In this document: piece after piece, positions 8,630 to 16,386 of the stretch
Position numbering within the stretch: the stretch's first letter is position 1
How the letters are laid out: each line of letters begins with the position of its first letter
NCBI GenBank assembly: GCA_009692605.1
Contig: SHYV01000024.1
Location: 1-32,163 of the forward strand
Source of the DNA: Myxococcales bacterium
GTDB lineage: Bacteria; Myxococcota_A; UBA796; SXON01
Length of the DNA: 32,163 nt
Direction: 5' to 3'
The notes under the pieces: model-generated
Told to the model about the DNA's origin: nothing
The model's database searches: none
What the model saw: the letters and a program-made list of their open reading frames with translations, nothing else
Program-made: the position numbers and the translations under genes

Positions 8630-9985
8630 GTGTTCGCTCGCATCTGGAAGGACCACCCGCTCCGCAATGCCATGGTGGTTGCCTTCTTTTTTCGGCTGGT
8701 TCCGATGCTGCTGTGGATCGACAAGCCCTGCGTCCGCGACGAGTGTACCTACGTCGATCTTGCGGCGTCCATCCTGCGCGGAGAGGGCATGGTCGGAACG
8801 CACGGCTGGCTCTGGGCGCCGGCCTACCCGATGTTGCTGGCGCTCCACCAGTGGTTGTTTGTGCTGCCGGGGTCGGTGCAGCTCGGTCAGCTGCTCGTGG
8901 CGACGTGGTGCGTGCACATGCTCTACGACCTCACCGAGGCGGAGTACGGTCGCCGCGCGGGTCTGTGGGCCGCGTGGGCCTACGCGTTGAACCCGACCTT
9001 CATCTTCTACACGTCGTCCCTGTGGAGCGAGACGTTCTACTCGGGGCTGCTGATCGCCGCGATGTTGTCGCTCCGGGCCGCTAGAGGCTCGCTGCGGGTC
9101 GGTCGGGCGGTCATCGCTGGCGTCATGCTCGGCTGCTGCGTGCTGTTCCGGGGCGTGGCGACGTACATGTTGCCGGTGTTCATCGCCGTTCTGACCTGGG
9201 GACGGGTGCGCGAGGCCGCGGCCTGGAAGCAAGCCATCGCCTGCGCCGTCGCTGCCGTCCTCGTGGTCGCGCCCTACAGCGTGTACGCCACGACGAAGTT
9301 CGGCGGCCTTGTCGTGTCGGACCGTACGCTCGGCCAGATGATGTATCTGGGAAACAACGACTTCCCCCCGATGACCTTTGACTACGGCAACGGGCAGCTG
9401 GCGACCCGGGCCTACCAGCGGGCCATCGACTCGGGGCGCAAACCCTGCAAGCAGGAAGGCAATCCGGTCGAAAAGGACCAGTGCGAGGCCGACCGGGGCG
9501 TCGCCTGGATCACGTCGCACCCTGAGAGCTTCGTGGCCCGCATCCCCTTGCGCGTCGCGCAGCTGGTCACCCCGCACAGCTTCCTGACCCGAAACCTGCG
9601 GTGGGGGCGCTGGCGGGGAATCCCCGACTGGGGCGACGAATTGCTGATCGTTGGCATTTGCGGGTTCAGCTTCGCGACCCTGATCGGCGGGACCATCGGT
9701 TGGTTCACCCGGGCGAAAGGCTGGTATGCCGCGGGCAGTGGCCTCATCCTCTTCTACCATGTGGCGGCGATCGCCGCGCTGGCGGGCTTGTCGCGCTACC
9801 GGATCCCGCTTGAGCCGCTCTGGCTCGTCCACGCAGCGGCGTTTTTCACCGGCCCCCGCGCGGCGTTCAAGACGCTCGCGGACGGGTCCGTCCGCAGCAT
9901 CGTCGGTGTGTTCACCGTCTGCCTCTTGCTCGTCCTGATGCTCCGGTTCCTCCCTTCCGGCTGGCCCTGGTGGCGGGAGTGGTAG
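8630..9985 (+). CDS. Polytopic GT39-like glycosyltransferase
   Basis: A 451-residue integral membrane protein with about ten hydrophobic segments. Near the N-terminus CVRDECTYVDLAASILRGEG, with Asp37-Glu38, is the acidic first-loop signature of PMT/ArnT-like (GT39, PMT_2) transferases. The segment WLWAPAYPMLLAL follows, as is usual for this family. Such enzymes move a sugar from a polyprenyl-phosphate carrier onto lipid or protein on the outer face of the inner membrane. A TAA stop lies four codons before GTG 8630, so this is the first possible start; the ribosome site is weak. A Cys-containing soluble loop (CKQEGNPVEKDQCEADRG) lies mid-protein and could form a disulfide. The end overlaps the next gene by 16 bases, which implies coupled translation. 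Confidence 0.86.
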   Translation: MFARIWKDHPLRNAMVVAFFFRLVPMLLWIDKPCVRDECTYVDLAASILRGEGMVGTHGWLWAPAYPMLLALHQWLFVLPGSVQLGQLLVATWCVHMLYDLTEAEYGRRAGLWAAWAYALNPTFIFYTSSLWSETFYSGLLIAAMLSLRAARGSLRVGRAVIAGVMLGCCVLFRGVATYMLPVFIAVLTWGRVREAAAWKQAIACAVAAVLVVAPYSVYATTKFGGLVVSDRTLGQMMYLGNNDFPPMTFDYGNGQLATRAYQRAIDSGRKPCKQEGNPVEKDQCEADRGVAWITSHPESFVARIPLRVAQLVTPHSFLTRNLRWGRWRGIPDWGDELLIVGICGFSFATLIGGTIGWFTRAKGWYAAGSGLILFYHVAAIAALAGLSRYRIPLEPLWLVHAAAFFTGPRAAFKTLADGSVRSIVGVFTVCLLLVLMLRFLPSGWPWWREW

Positions 9986-11517
9986 GCCCGGGGCGCTTCT
10001 TGGCGCTGGAGCTCGTCCCAGCTGTGGGCCTCGTCGCTGCGCTCTCCGGCTGCCACACGCTGCCACGCGGAGATCCCCATCGTCCGGACGTCGTGGTGAT
10101 TTCCATCGATTCACTCCGGCCCGACCACTTGTCCTCCTACGGCCGAAGCCGGGACACCTCCCCCACTCTCGACAGGCTGGCGGCGCGCGGCACCCGCTAC
10201 ACCGACGCGATGTCGGGCTCGCCCTGGACCCTGCCCGCTCATCTGACCATGATGACCGGGCTGTGGCCGACCGAGCATCTGGTGATCGAAGACGACCGCA
10301 AGCTGGCAGACAATGTCCCGGTCATCGCCGAGCGGATGCGTGCCGCCGGCTACGCCACCGCAGGGTTCGTCAGCGCCGTGTACCTCTCCGGGGCCTACGG
10401 GTTCTCCCGCGGGTTCGACACCTACGAGGACTACGGCCTCTCGGAGAAAGCGAGCCTGGCCCACGAGGTTCGGACCCCACAGCTGGTGGCGGCCGCGCTG
10501 GGCTGGGCCAAAGCGCTGCCTCCCGACCAGCCCGCCTTCGTCTTTCTACACACCTACGACGTGCATTACCCGTATGCGCCCCCAGAGCCCTGGAACGAAC
10601 GGTACAACAAGGCGCTGACTTCGAAGGAGCTTCAGTACCACAACTGGGGGTATTACCTCACCCATCCGGTCGCGCCGCAGCGCATGAAGGCGCTGGTGGC
10701 TCAGTACGACGAGTCCATCCGGTACGTGGACGACAGCCTCAAGCCGATGGTCGACACCTGGAGCTGGGATCGCGATGTGGTCTTCATCGTGACCGCCGAC
10801 CACGGCGAGGAGTTCGGCGAGCGGGGGAGCTGGGGCCACGCCCACACGCTGTACTCCGAGGTCCTTGACATCCCGCTCATCGTGTCGGGCACCGGGATCC
10901 CCGTCGCAGTTCGGGACGAGCGCGTGGGCAGCATCGATCTCGCAGCCACCATCGCCGCGATCGCGGGGGTCGAGTGGGGGATCGGAGACGGGGTGGACGT
11001 CCGCCAGCCGGTCGCCGATCGGCCGTTCTGGACCGAGACCAGCCGGTTCAAGGCGAGCGTGCTCGGAGTGGTCGATGGACCGACGGACCGCGCCATGGCC
11101 TGCATCGTGGACCTCGCGGCGGACCCGAGCGCCGGGGCGGCGGTCGAGCACTACAACCTCTGGAACGACCCCGGGCAGAAGGTCCTCGTCAGGGTGCCAC
11201 GGGACCCTTTGGAGCAACGAATCTACGGGCACCTCGGGCAGGCGTGGTCCGCCGGTCCGGGCACGGTCACGTCCGATGGCGCGCTCTTTCAGGACCAGGC
11301 ACGCGTGACCTCGGTGGCCGGGCCCGGCCGGTTCGGGGTGTGGCCGCCTGACGCGACCTTGACCCTGACGGCCCCCGATCTGGCGGGAGCCGGCGATGCG
11401 GGCCCGGTCGCTCCAGCGTCCAGCGTGACCTTCGAGGGGGTGCGGACCTGGCAGGCGCGCGAGCTCACGGACGAGGTCCGGGCCCAGCTCGAAGCGCTCG
11501 GCTACACCGCGGAGTAG
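9970..11517 (+). CDS. Lipoprotein of the sulfatase/alkaline phosphatase superfamily with Thr at the nucleophile position
   Basis: A 515-residue predicted lipoprotein. A hydrophobic leader ends in ALSGC with Cys28 as the lipid anchor. The fold signatures are VVVISIDSLRPDHLSSYG (Asp47, metal ligand), SPWTLPAHLTMMTG, and VTADHGEEFGERGSWGHAH (Asp277, His278). Aligned with CxPSR of true sulfatases, Thr87 takes the place of the Cys/Ser that becomes formylglycine. A Thr nucleophile is known in phosphotransferase members of this superfamily such as LtaS. The sequence therefore fits a phosphodiesterase or phosphotransferase at least as well as a sulfatase. The GTG start overlaps the glycosyltransferase before it; GTG 9979 is an alternative. 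Context suggests it modifies the glycan made by its neighbours. The last 150 residues may form a separate beta-rich domain. Confidence 0.86.
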   Translation: MAGVVGPGRFLALELVPAVGLVAALSGCHTLPRGDPHRPDVVVISIDSLRPDHLSSYGRSRDTSPTLDRLAARGTRYTDAMSGSPWTLPAHLTMMTGLWPTEHLVIEDDRKLADNVPVIAERMRAAGYATAGFVSAVYLSGAYGFSRGFDTYEDYGLSEKASLAHEVRTPQLVAAALGWAKALPPDQPAFVFLHTYDVHYPYAPPEPWNERYNKALTSKELQYHNWGYYLTHPVAPQRMKALVAQYDESIRYVDDSLKPMVDTWSWDRDVVFIVTADHGEEFGERGSWGHAHTLYSEVLDIPLIVSGTGIPVAVRDERVGSIDLAATIAAIAGVEWGIGDGVDVRQPVADRPFWTETSRFKASVLGVVDGPTDRAMACIVDLAADPSAGAAVEHYNLWNDPGQKVLVRVPRDPLEQRIYGHLGQAWSAGPGTVTSDGALFQDQARVTSVAGPGRFGVWPPDATLTLTAPDLAGAGDAGPVAPASSVTFEGVRTWQARELTDEVRAQLEALGYTAE

Positions 11518-11560
11518 CCACCGATGGCCCCCCCCGTCTCAGTGGGCCAGTTGGGGTGGC

Positions 11561-11579
11561 CACCGCGGCCCCGGCGGTG
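11561..11579 (+). terminator. Possible hairpin after the sulfatase-superfamily gene
   Basis: CACCGC at 11561-11566 pairs with GCGGTG at 11574-11579 around a seven-base loop, 44 bases past the stop codon. There is no T-run. It is weak evidence for a transcript end before the monooxygenase gene. Confidence 0.2.
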
Positions 11580-11696
11580 CCATACTGGCGCGTGCTCCCA
11601 ATCGCCTGTGTCTCCCCCCCCCGCGTGGCCCCCGTCGTGGTCCCCCGCGTAGCCCCTCGCCCCGGCTCGCTCCGTGTCTCTGGTCCGTCGGGGCTC

Positions 11697-12989
11697 ATGC
11701 TCTGGTCGCTGGCCGGTTGTGCTCCCTCGGCGCCGACCTGGCATCAAGACGTCGCGCCGGTTCTGGTGGAGAAGTGTGGTGGGTGCCACACATCGGGCGG
11801 CATCGCGCCGTTCCCGCTCGACTCCTACGAGGCGGCTGCTCCGTACGCCGGTGCTGCCGTCGCCGCCGTGGAAGCTGGCACCATGCCGCCCTTCGACGCC
11901 TACGAGACGGACGACTGCACCCCGCCGCTGTCCTGGAAGGACGATCCCCGGTTGTCTGAGCAGGAGAAGGGGGTCCTTCGGGCATGGGCCGACGCCGGCG
12001 CGCCGGAGGGCAGCGCGCTCACCGCCGACGCTGTGCACTCGCCGATCCAGACCGCGTTGGCCGACCCGACGCAAGAGCTGACTCCGGCCGAGCCGTACAC
12101 CACCTCCGGAGGGGCCGACGAGTTTATGTGCGTCAGCCTCGACCCGGGGTTGACGGAGGACAGCTGGTTCACCGGCATGCAGGTGCTGCCAGGCAACGCG
12201 TCGGTGGTGCACCATGTCGTGGTGTTCGCGGACGCTGGCGGCACCAGCGCATCGTGGGGAGACGGCTATCAGGAGTGTTTCAGCGCGCCGGAGGGGTCGG
12301 CGCTCCTTGGGGTCTGGGTTCCGGGCAGTCCACCGACAGAGGTGCCCGATGGCAGCGGCATCCTTGTGCCTGCGGGCTCACGCATTCTGCTGCAGATCCA
12401 CTACTATCCGGCCGGGGCGGTGGCGGAGCCTGACACCACATCTGTCCAGCTGCGATGGCAGACGGAGACCCCCGAGTGGACCGCGATGATCACCACCATC
12501 GGCAACTTCTCCAGCGCGGATGAGGGCTTGCAGCCCGACCCGGACGACCGGAGAACTGTGGAGTTTCGCATCCCGAAGGGTGTGTCGGATCACGTGGAGA
12601 CTCAAATCCTGGCCACCGAGCCTGACGAGACGGACTTTCGCTTCTTCTCGGTTGAGACACACATGCACATGGTGGGCACCGACATGGAGATCCGTTGGCA
12701 GCGCGCCGATCCGCGCCCCGGCGAGACGAAGGACGAGTGTCTCGTTCAGACCGGCTGGGACTTCGATTGGCAACGGACGTACTACTACGACGCCGCGATC
12801 GAAGACATGCCCCGCGGGCGGGGAGGGGACACCATCTGGATGCAGTGCCAGTACGACAACACCTTGAACAACCCGAGCGTCGTGCGGGCTCTGGCCGATG
12901 CCGGTCTCACCGAGCCCATTCCCGTGGAGCTCGGCGAGGGGTCGCTCGACGAGATGTGCATCGGCATCTTTGGCGTCGTCTACCGGTAG
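11697..12989 (+). CDS. Cytochrome c / copper type II monooxygenase-like fusion lipoprotein
   Basis: A 430-residue protein when read from ATG 11697. The leader MLWSLAGC gives a lipobox but is very short. A GTG at 11637 would supply a basic n-region, so the true start is uncertain. A heme c site Cys27-x2-Cys30-His31 is followed by a small cytochrome-like domain ending near AGTMPPF. The rest resembles peptidylglycine/dopamine monooxygenases. His172-His173 and His235 match the first copper site. His322-x-His324 and Met382 match the second. The complete ligand set suggests an active copper oxygenase, with the heme perhaps feeding electrons in place of ascorbate. The substrate is unknown. The product should sit outside the inner membrane. 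The gene stands alone, ending 20 bases from the pseudogene on the other strand. Confidence 0.85.
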   Translation: MLWSLAGCAPSAPTWHQDVAPVLVEKCGGCHTSGGIAPFPLDSYEAAAPYAGAAVAAVEAGTMPPFDAYETDDCTPPLSWKDDPRLSEQEKGVLRAWADAGAPEGSALTADAVHSPIQTALADPTQELTPAEPYTTSGGADEFMCVSLDPGLTEDSWFTGMQVLPGNASVVHHVVVFADAGGTSASWGDGYQECFSAPEGSALLGVWVPGSPPTEVPDGSGILVPAGSRILLQIHYYPAGAVAEPDTTSVQLRWQTETPEWTAMITTIGNFSSADEGLQPDPDDRRTVEFRIPKGVSDHVETQILATEPDETDFRFFSVETHMHMVGTDMEIRWQRADPRPGETKDECLVQTGWDFDWQRTYYYDAAIEDMPRGRGGDTIWMQCQYDNTLNNPSVVRALADAGLTEPIPVELGEGSLDEMCIGIFGVVYR

Positions 12990-13009
12990 CTGCGCTCCCT
13001 GCGGCTGGG

Positions 13010-13967
13010 CTACAGACCCAGCTCCGCGCGAACGCTGTCGGCGACAGCCCGCCCGACCACCTCGCTGCCTTCGACGCTCAGGTGGTTCGCGTCCAGGAAC
13101 AGCCTGCTCGCAGGCGCCCCGGTTGCGATCAGGGCAGCGGTGGCAGCGACCACGGTGACCCCGGCTGGAAGCTGGGACATAGGCGCGTAGCTGACGATGG
13201 GGTTCCCGGTGAACGGGTAGTCGACGAAGAGGAGCGGAATTTGGCGGGCGGCCGCGAGCTGGGCGATCGCCTCGTGGTTGCCCGCTCCCCCGATCGGGGA
13301 CAGCGGCTGCTCGATGTGCACCGTACCCAACGGCCCGGTGTTTTCCCCCCGCGCCGTAGCGACGGCGAGCCAGAGCAGCCGGTAAACCCGGCTTTGGAAC
13401 AGCAGCTCGCGCGCTGGCCCCCAAGCCCGCTGGTGGTCTCCCGGCAGCGGGGCGCTGTCGTGAACCAAACAATCGACGATGAGGAAGTCCGGGTTGTTGG
13501 GAAGCACGTATGTCTCGATCAGCCGCAAGACCTGTGCGCTGCGGTAGCCGGAGCTCCCCAGGTTGATCAACGAAATATTCAGCCCCTCGCTGCGGAGGAC
13601 TCGCTCGGCGACCGACGGCCACGCCGAGCGCTCCACCACGCTGGCCGCTCCACCACGCTGGCCCCGTGGGTCTGGGAGTCGCCGAACGCGTAGCCCCGGC
13701 GCTCTCCGCTGCTCTTCGGGAGCTTCACGCGGTCGAGGCTATCGTACTTGAATGGCCTCCGGTGATGGTCGGGAAGCCGGACGCTGGGCGCCAGCCGAGC
13801 TCCGCGTCGTAGACGACTCGCTCGGTCGTGACCCAGCCGGCGACATCAGGTGCCAAGAGCCACCGGATCCCCACGAGAATTGCCAGTCGAGAGAGCCCCT
13901 CAAGTAGCACGATCGCGCTGATTACAGCTGATAGCACGAAGGTTATGCGACCGAGCCAGAAGCGCAT
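13010..13967 (-). pseudogene. Membrane-anchored SGNH hydrolase, broken by two frameshifts
   Basis: Three frames together encode one SGNH/GDSL-type hydrolase. Frame one runs from 13967: a membrane anchor, then TTERVVYDAELGWRP. Near 13770-13790 one base appears lost (or two gained), and the second frame continues through RLPDHHRRPFKYDSLDR to block I, FGDSQTHGASVVER. There a perfect 17-bp tandem duplication (13629-13645 and 13646-13662) shifts the frame again. Deleting one copy joins GDSQTHGASVVER directly to SAWPSVAERVLR. The remaining 200 residues hold block II (NLGSSGYRS), a degenerate block III (LVHD instead of GxND) and the Asp-His pair in FLDANHLSVEG. Without repair, no product has both catalytic Ser and His. 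Sequencing error at the single-base site cannot be excluded; the duplication is less likely to be one. The start could also be 13991. Confidence 0.8.
13629..13662. repeat. 17-bp perfect tandem duplication causing a frameshift
   Basis: The unit CGCTCCACCACGCTGGC occurs at 13629-13645 and again at 13646-13662 with no spacer. Its length is not a multiple of three. Removing one copy restores a continuous SGNH reading frame across the catalytic serine block, so the duplication is the likely cause of that frameshift. Confidence 0.95.
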
Positions 13968-14106
13968 GCAGGCGCATAGCCCGGATGTCATGCGCTGTGG
14001 CGCTGCAGGTGTGCCCCCGGCCAACCCCATGCGGCGCGGCGGATCATCCCGTAGGCGCCGGATCCCCGGTTGACCCAAGCTCCCTTACGCCGGTGGAGTT
14101 TGTTTT

Positions 14107-14131
14107 CCGGATTGGCCTCCGGCCCAACCGG
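14107..14131. repeat. Imperfect palindrome, 25 bases
   Basis: The stem pairs CCGG with CCGG, then TTGG with CCAA, then CC with GG, with single-base bulges and a three-base loop (TCC). It is preceded on the plus strand by TTTGTTTT. Neither strand shows the T-run after the stem expected for an intrinsic terminator. Confidence 0.5.
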
Positions 14132-14153
14132 CTTTGGTCGTGGTGTGCCCAAT

Positions 14154-14194
14154 TGCGGGCGGTCAGCCGGCCGGCCGTGTTCCGGCCGCCCGCA
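14154..14194. repeat. Large stem-loop, 9-bp perfect outer stem
   Basis: TGCGGGCGG at 14154-14162 pairs perfectly with CCGCCCGCA at 14186-14194. Inside, CCGG at 14167-14170 can pair with CCGG at 14182-14185. Outside, CAA/TTG pairs extend the stem past a small internal loop. It lies about 125 bases downstream of the minus-strand acidic-tail gene and could serve as its transcript end or as a REP-like element. No T-run follows on either strand. Confidence 0.55.
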
Positions 14195-14318
14195 GCTTGG
14201 GGTGCCCTGCGAATGTCGATGTCGGTATCAATGTCGGAATCGATACAGCGTCGGCTGTCTCCGCCGGACGTTGTTCCGTCGCCAATTTCGGAGGTCGCCT
14301 ATCCGAGCGGCATTGCTC

Positions 14319-15524
14319 CTACCCCGCGGGTTTCTGGTCGTCGCCGCGTTCGTCCTCGCCGCGTTCGTCCTCGTCGAGATCGTCCTCGTCGAGATCGTCC
14401 TCGTCGAGATCGTCCTCGTCGAGATCGTCCTCGCCGGGCTCGTCGCCGTCGTCACTCTCCTCCCCCGTCTCGTCGACCGAATCTTCGTCGTCGCTGGGTT
14501 CGTCGTGCAGGTCTTCGTCGCCACCCGTCTGGCCGCGCTCGTCGTCCCCGCGCTCGTCGTCCCCGCGCTCGTCGTCCCCGCGCTCGTCGTCCCCGCGCTC
14601 GTCGTCCCCGCGCGCGTCGTCCCCTGACTCGTCGTCCCCGCGCTCGTCGTCTGGGGACGCTGTCTCGTCCTCACCCCGCTCATGACGGCGCCGGCGCGAC
14701 CAACGCCCCCCCGCCTCGTCGGCGACCGGCACTGGAAAAGGACCCTGAGCTTCTTCGTCCCAGCCGAGGCGCAGCTCATACAGAGCGCGGTCCCAGCGCG
14801 CGAGCATCGGTGGGATCGAGAACGGAACCGCGAAGCTGTTGCCCTTCGCGGCTACGCTGATCAGCGTGTCGGCTGCGTCCATCGGCTCGGTGGTGTAGAC
14901 CACAAAGGCTGGACCGTGCTTGTCGAGATGGAACAGCACAAGCGCGCGGCAGTGCTCGAGCACCGCCGGAATCCCCATGGCGTTGTAGAGCAGCGCGGGG
15001 CGGCCATCGGGGTCGGAGAAGCCCACGAGCTTGAAGAGGGCGTCCTCTAGCTCTGGGCCCACCTTCGCGTCGATGAGGAGCCCGTCCGCCCTGGGCGCGG
15101 CGATGCCGTCCTTCTCGCCGAGCATGTACACATCGGCCTCGTCTTTCTGGATGAGCGTCAACCAGCGCACCGCCGGGCAGCGACGAAGCCCGCCGCCCGG
15201 AGCGGCCGTCCAGTCCTCCTCGACGATCATCTCGGCGGGGAGCGCCCGCGGGTCGCCGACCTCACGGAAAGCATGCACGTGGCGGCGGGGGAAGAGGGCC
15301 TTGAGCAATGTGTCGGCGGTGACGCCCGCCTCGACCAGACCCCGCGTGGCGTCCCGGGCGCTGTCGTCCGAAAATTTCGCTCCGCTCACGACCAGCCGGT
15401 GAACGCGCGGTGGATAGGGATCTGCGGGGTCCAGCAGCGGCTCGATCCAGCGCTCACGGCCTCGGCAGAGCCGGTCGGGGTTTTGGGGGTCGAGGGTGTC
15501 CAGACAGTAGCCGAAGGCGCGCAT
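14319..15524 (-). CDS. Hypothetical protein with 121-residue acidic repeat tail
   Basis: Function not recognised. Of 401 residues, the first 280 look like a folded cytosolic domain: no signal peptide, no membrane helix, and ordinary hydrophobic strands such as HRLVVSG, ALVLFHLDKHG and AFVVYTTEP. A short basic patch (WSRRRRHERG) leads into the tail from about residue 281. The tail is dominated by Asp, Glu, Gly and Arg. It contains a run of DERGD-type pentapeptides and a separate run of DDLDE pentapeptides, each built on its own 15-bp DNA repeat. Such tails usually bind cations or basic partners, or act as disordered spacers. The ATG lacks an obvious ribosome site. The gene diverges from the MBL-fold gene, with start codons about 58 bases apart if the latter begins at 15583. 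Confidence 0.78.
   Translation of the reverse strand: MRAFGYCLDTLDPQNPDRLCRGRERWIEPLLDPADPYPPRVHRLVVSGAKFSDDSARDATRGLVEAGVTADTLLKALFPRRHVHAFREVGDPRALPAEMIVEEDWTAAPGGGLRRCPAVRWLTLIQKDEADVYMLGEKDGIAAPRADGLLIDAKVGPELEDALFKLVGFSDPDGRPALLYNAMGIPAVLEHCRALVLFHLDKHGPAFVVYTTEPMDAADTLISVAAKGNSFAVPFSIPPMLARWDRALYELRLGWDEEAQGPFPVPVADEAGGRWSRRRRHERGEDETASPDDERGDDESGDDARGDDERGDDERGDDERGDDERGDDERGQTGGDEDLHDEPSDDEDSVDETGEESDDGDEPGEDDLDEDDLDEDDLDEDDLDEDERGEDERGDDQKPAG
14365..14424. repeat. 15-bp minisatellite A, four perfect copies
   Basis: TCGTCCTCGTCGAGA repeats four times head-to-tail with partial copies on both sides. Read on the minus strand it encodes the acidic pentapeptide series DLDED in the tail of the hypothetical protein. 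Copy changes would keep the reading frame. Confidence 0.95.
14536..14655. repeat. 15-bp minisatellite B, five perfect and three degenerate copies
   Basis: CGCTCGTCGTCCCCG repeats perfectly five times (14536-14610), followed by three variants up to 14655. On the minus strand it encodes GDDER pentapeptides in the same protein tail. Its sequence differs from array A, so the two arrays seem to have expanded independently. Confidence 0.95.
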
Positions 15525-15582
15525 GGGGTCGTGGTTATCAAGAAACGAGCCAATCCGGGACGTTGGTGACTACGTTCCGGGG

Positions 15583-16386
15583 GTGATCGACGTCCTGCCA
15601 GTCCGCACCCCGACCCTCCCGCCCGCCACCCATACCAACGTCTACCGTGTCGGGCGCCTCGTTTTCGACGTGGCGTCCCCGTGGGCGGACGAGCAGGCGC
15701 GGACTCTGGCCTGGGTGCGGGCGTTGGGCGAGGACGGTCGCTGCGCGCCCGTGGACACCATCCTGCTGACCCACCATCATGCCGACCACATGGGCGGGGC
15801 CGCCGCCCTGCGCCGGTCACTCCGCGAAGCGGGCGTTCACGCCCGCATCCTCGCCCATGCGGACTCCATCCTCCCGTTCGAGTTGGACGGCACCATCGCT
15901 GACGGTGAGGTGATCGAGACCGGAGACCCGCAGCATCCGAGGCTCACCGCCATGCACACGCCTGGGCATGCAGATGGGCACCTCGTCTACGTCGCCGACG
16001 ACGGGGACGTGATCGCCGGCGACATGGTGGCCGGCATCGGCACCATCCTCGTCGCCCCGCCCGAGGGGCACCTCGGGACCTACCTGAACAGCCTGCGGCG
16101 CATGCTGCCGGTCTCCAAACGCCTCTTTCCAGCCCATGGGCCGGTCCTGCCCGGCCCGGAGACCATCGAGATGTACCTGGCCCACCGTGCGATGCGCTCC
16201 GAGCAGGTTCGCTGCGTCGTCGCCGCGATGACCGCATCCGGGGAGCGGGCGGATCCGCTCACGGTCGCCAGCCGGGTCTACGCGGGGATACCCGGCGTGG
16301 ACCCCGGGGCAGCGGCGCTTCAGGTCGCGGGAATTCTGGAATGGCTATTCGAGCACCCTACGCGTACAGGAGACATCGATGGCTGA
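15583..16386 (+). CDS. Metallo-beta-lactamase-fold hydrolase (LACTB2-like)
   Basis: A zinc hydrolase of the MBL fold, 267 residues from GTG 15583. The metal-binding motifs are LLTHHHADHMGG (HxHxDH), MHTPGHADGH, a metal-bridging Asp in VIAGDMVAG, and LFPAHGPVL. After the catalytic domain a C-terminal helical region (ASRVYAGIPGVDPGAAALQVAGILEWL) resembles the winged-helix end of LACTB2-like proteins, some of which are ribonucleases. An in-frame ATG at 15523 would add 20 residues without MBL character and would overlap the divergent gene, so I prefer the GTG, although its ribosome site is poor. The end overlaps the next gene by eight bases. The substrate cannot be told from sequence. Confidence 0.88.
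   Translation: MIDVLPVRTPTLPPATHTNVYRVGRLVFDVASPWADEQARTLAWVRALGEDGRCAPVDTILLTHHHADHMGGAAALRRSLREAGVHARILAHADSILPFELDGTIADGEVIETGDPQHPRLTAMHTPGHADGHLVYVADDGDVIAGDMVAGIGTILVAPPEGHLGTYLNSLRRMLPVSKRLFPAHGPVLPGPETIEMYLAHRAMRSEQVRCVVAAMTASGERADPLTVASRVYAGIPGVDPGAAALQVAGILEWLFEHPTRTGDIDG

Larger units (their letters stand above)
13968..14318. other. Non-coding gap of about 350 bases with strong hairpins
   Basis: This is the only stretch over 300 bases without a gene. It lies between the start of the broken SGNH gene and the end of the acidic-tail gene, both on the minus strand. Its visible content is two strong stem-loops (described separately). Reading frames here have no recognisable protein features. 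I see no convincing promoter boxes, though the SGNH promoter should have been in the left part. Confidence 0.6.

Noticed and set aside
5378-10114. A 1578-codon open frame on the minus strand
   Set aside because: It lies opposite two clear membrane glycosyltransferase genes and has the Arg/Pro/Gly/His-rich composition of an antisense frame in GC-rich DNA, with no domain and no plausible start site.
12378-13622. A 414-codon minus-strand frame
   Set aside because: It is antisense to the copper monooxygenase and out of frame with the SGNH remnant, whose motifs lie in other frames.
13010-13639. An intact small SGNH gene starting at 13639
   Set aside because: Its apparent start lies inside the 17-bp duplication, and the catalytic Ser block is encoded just upstream in another frame, so it is part of a broken larger gene.
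14365-14655. Possible CRISPR array
   Set aside because: The 15-bp units are directly abutting with no spacers, and they encode in-frame acidic pentapeptides.
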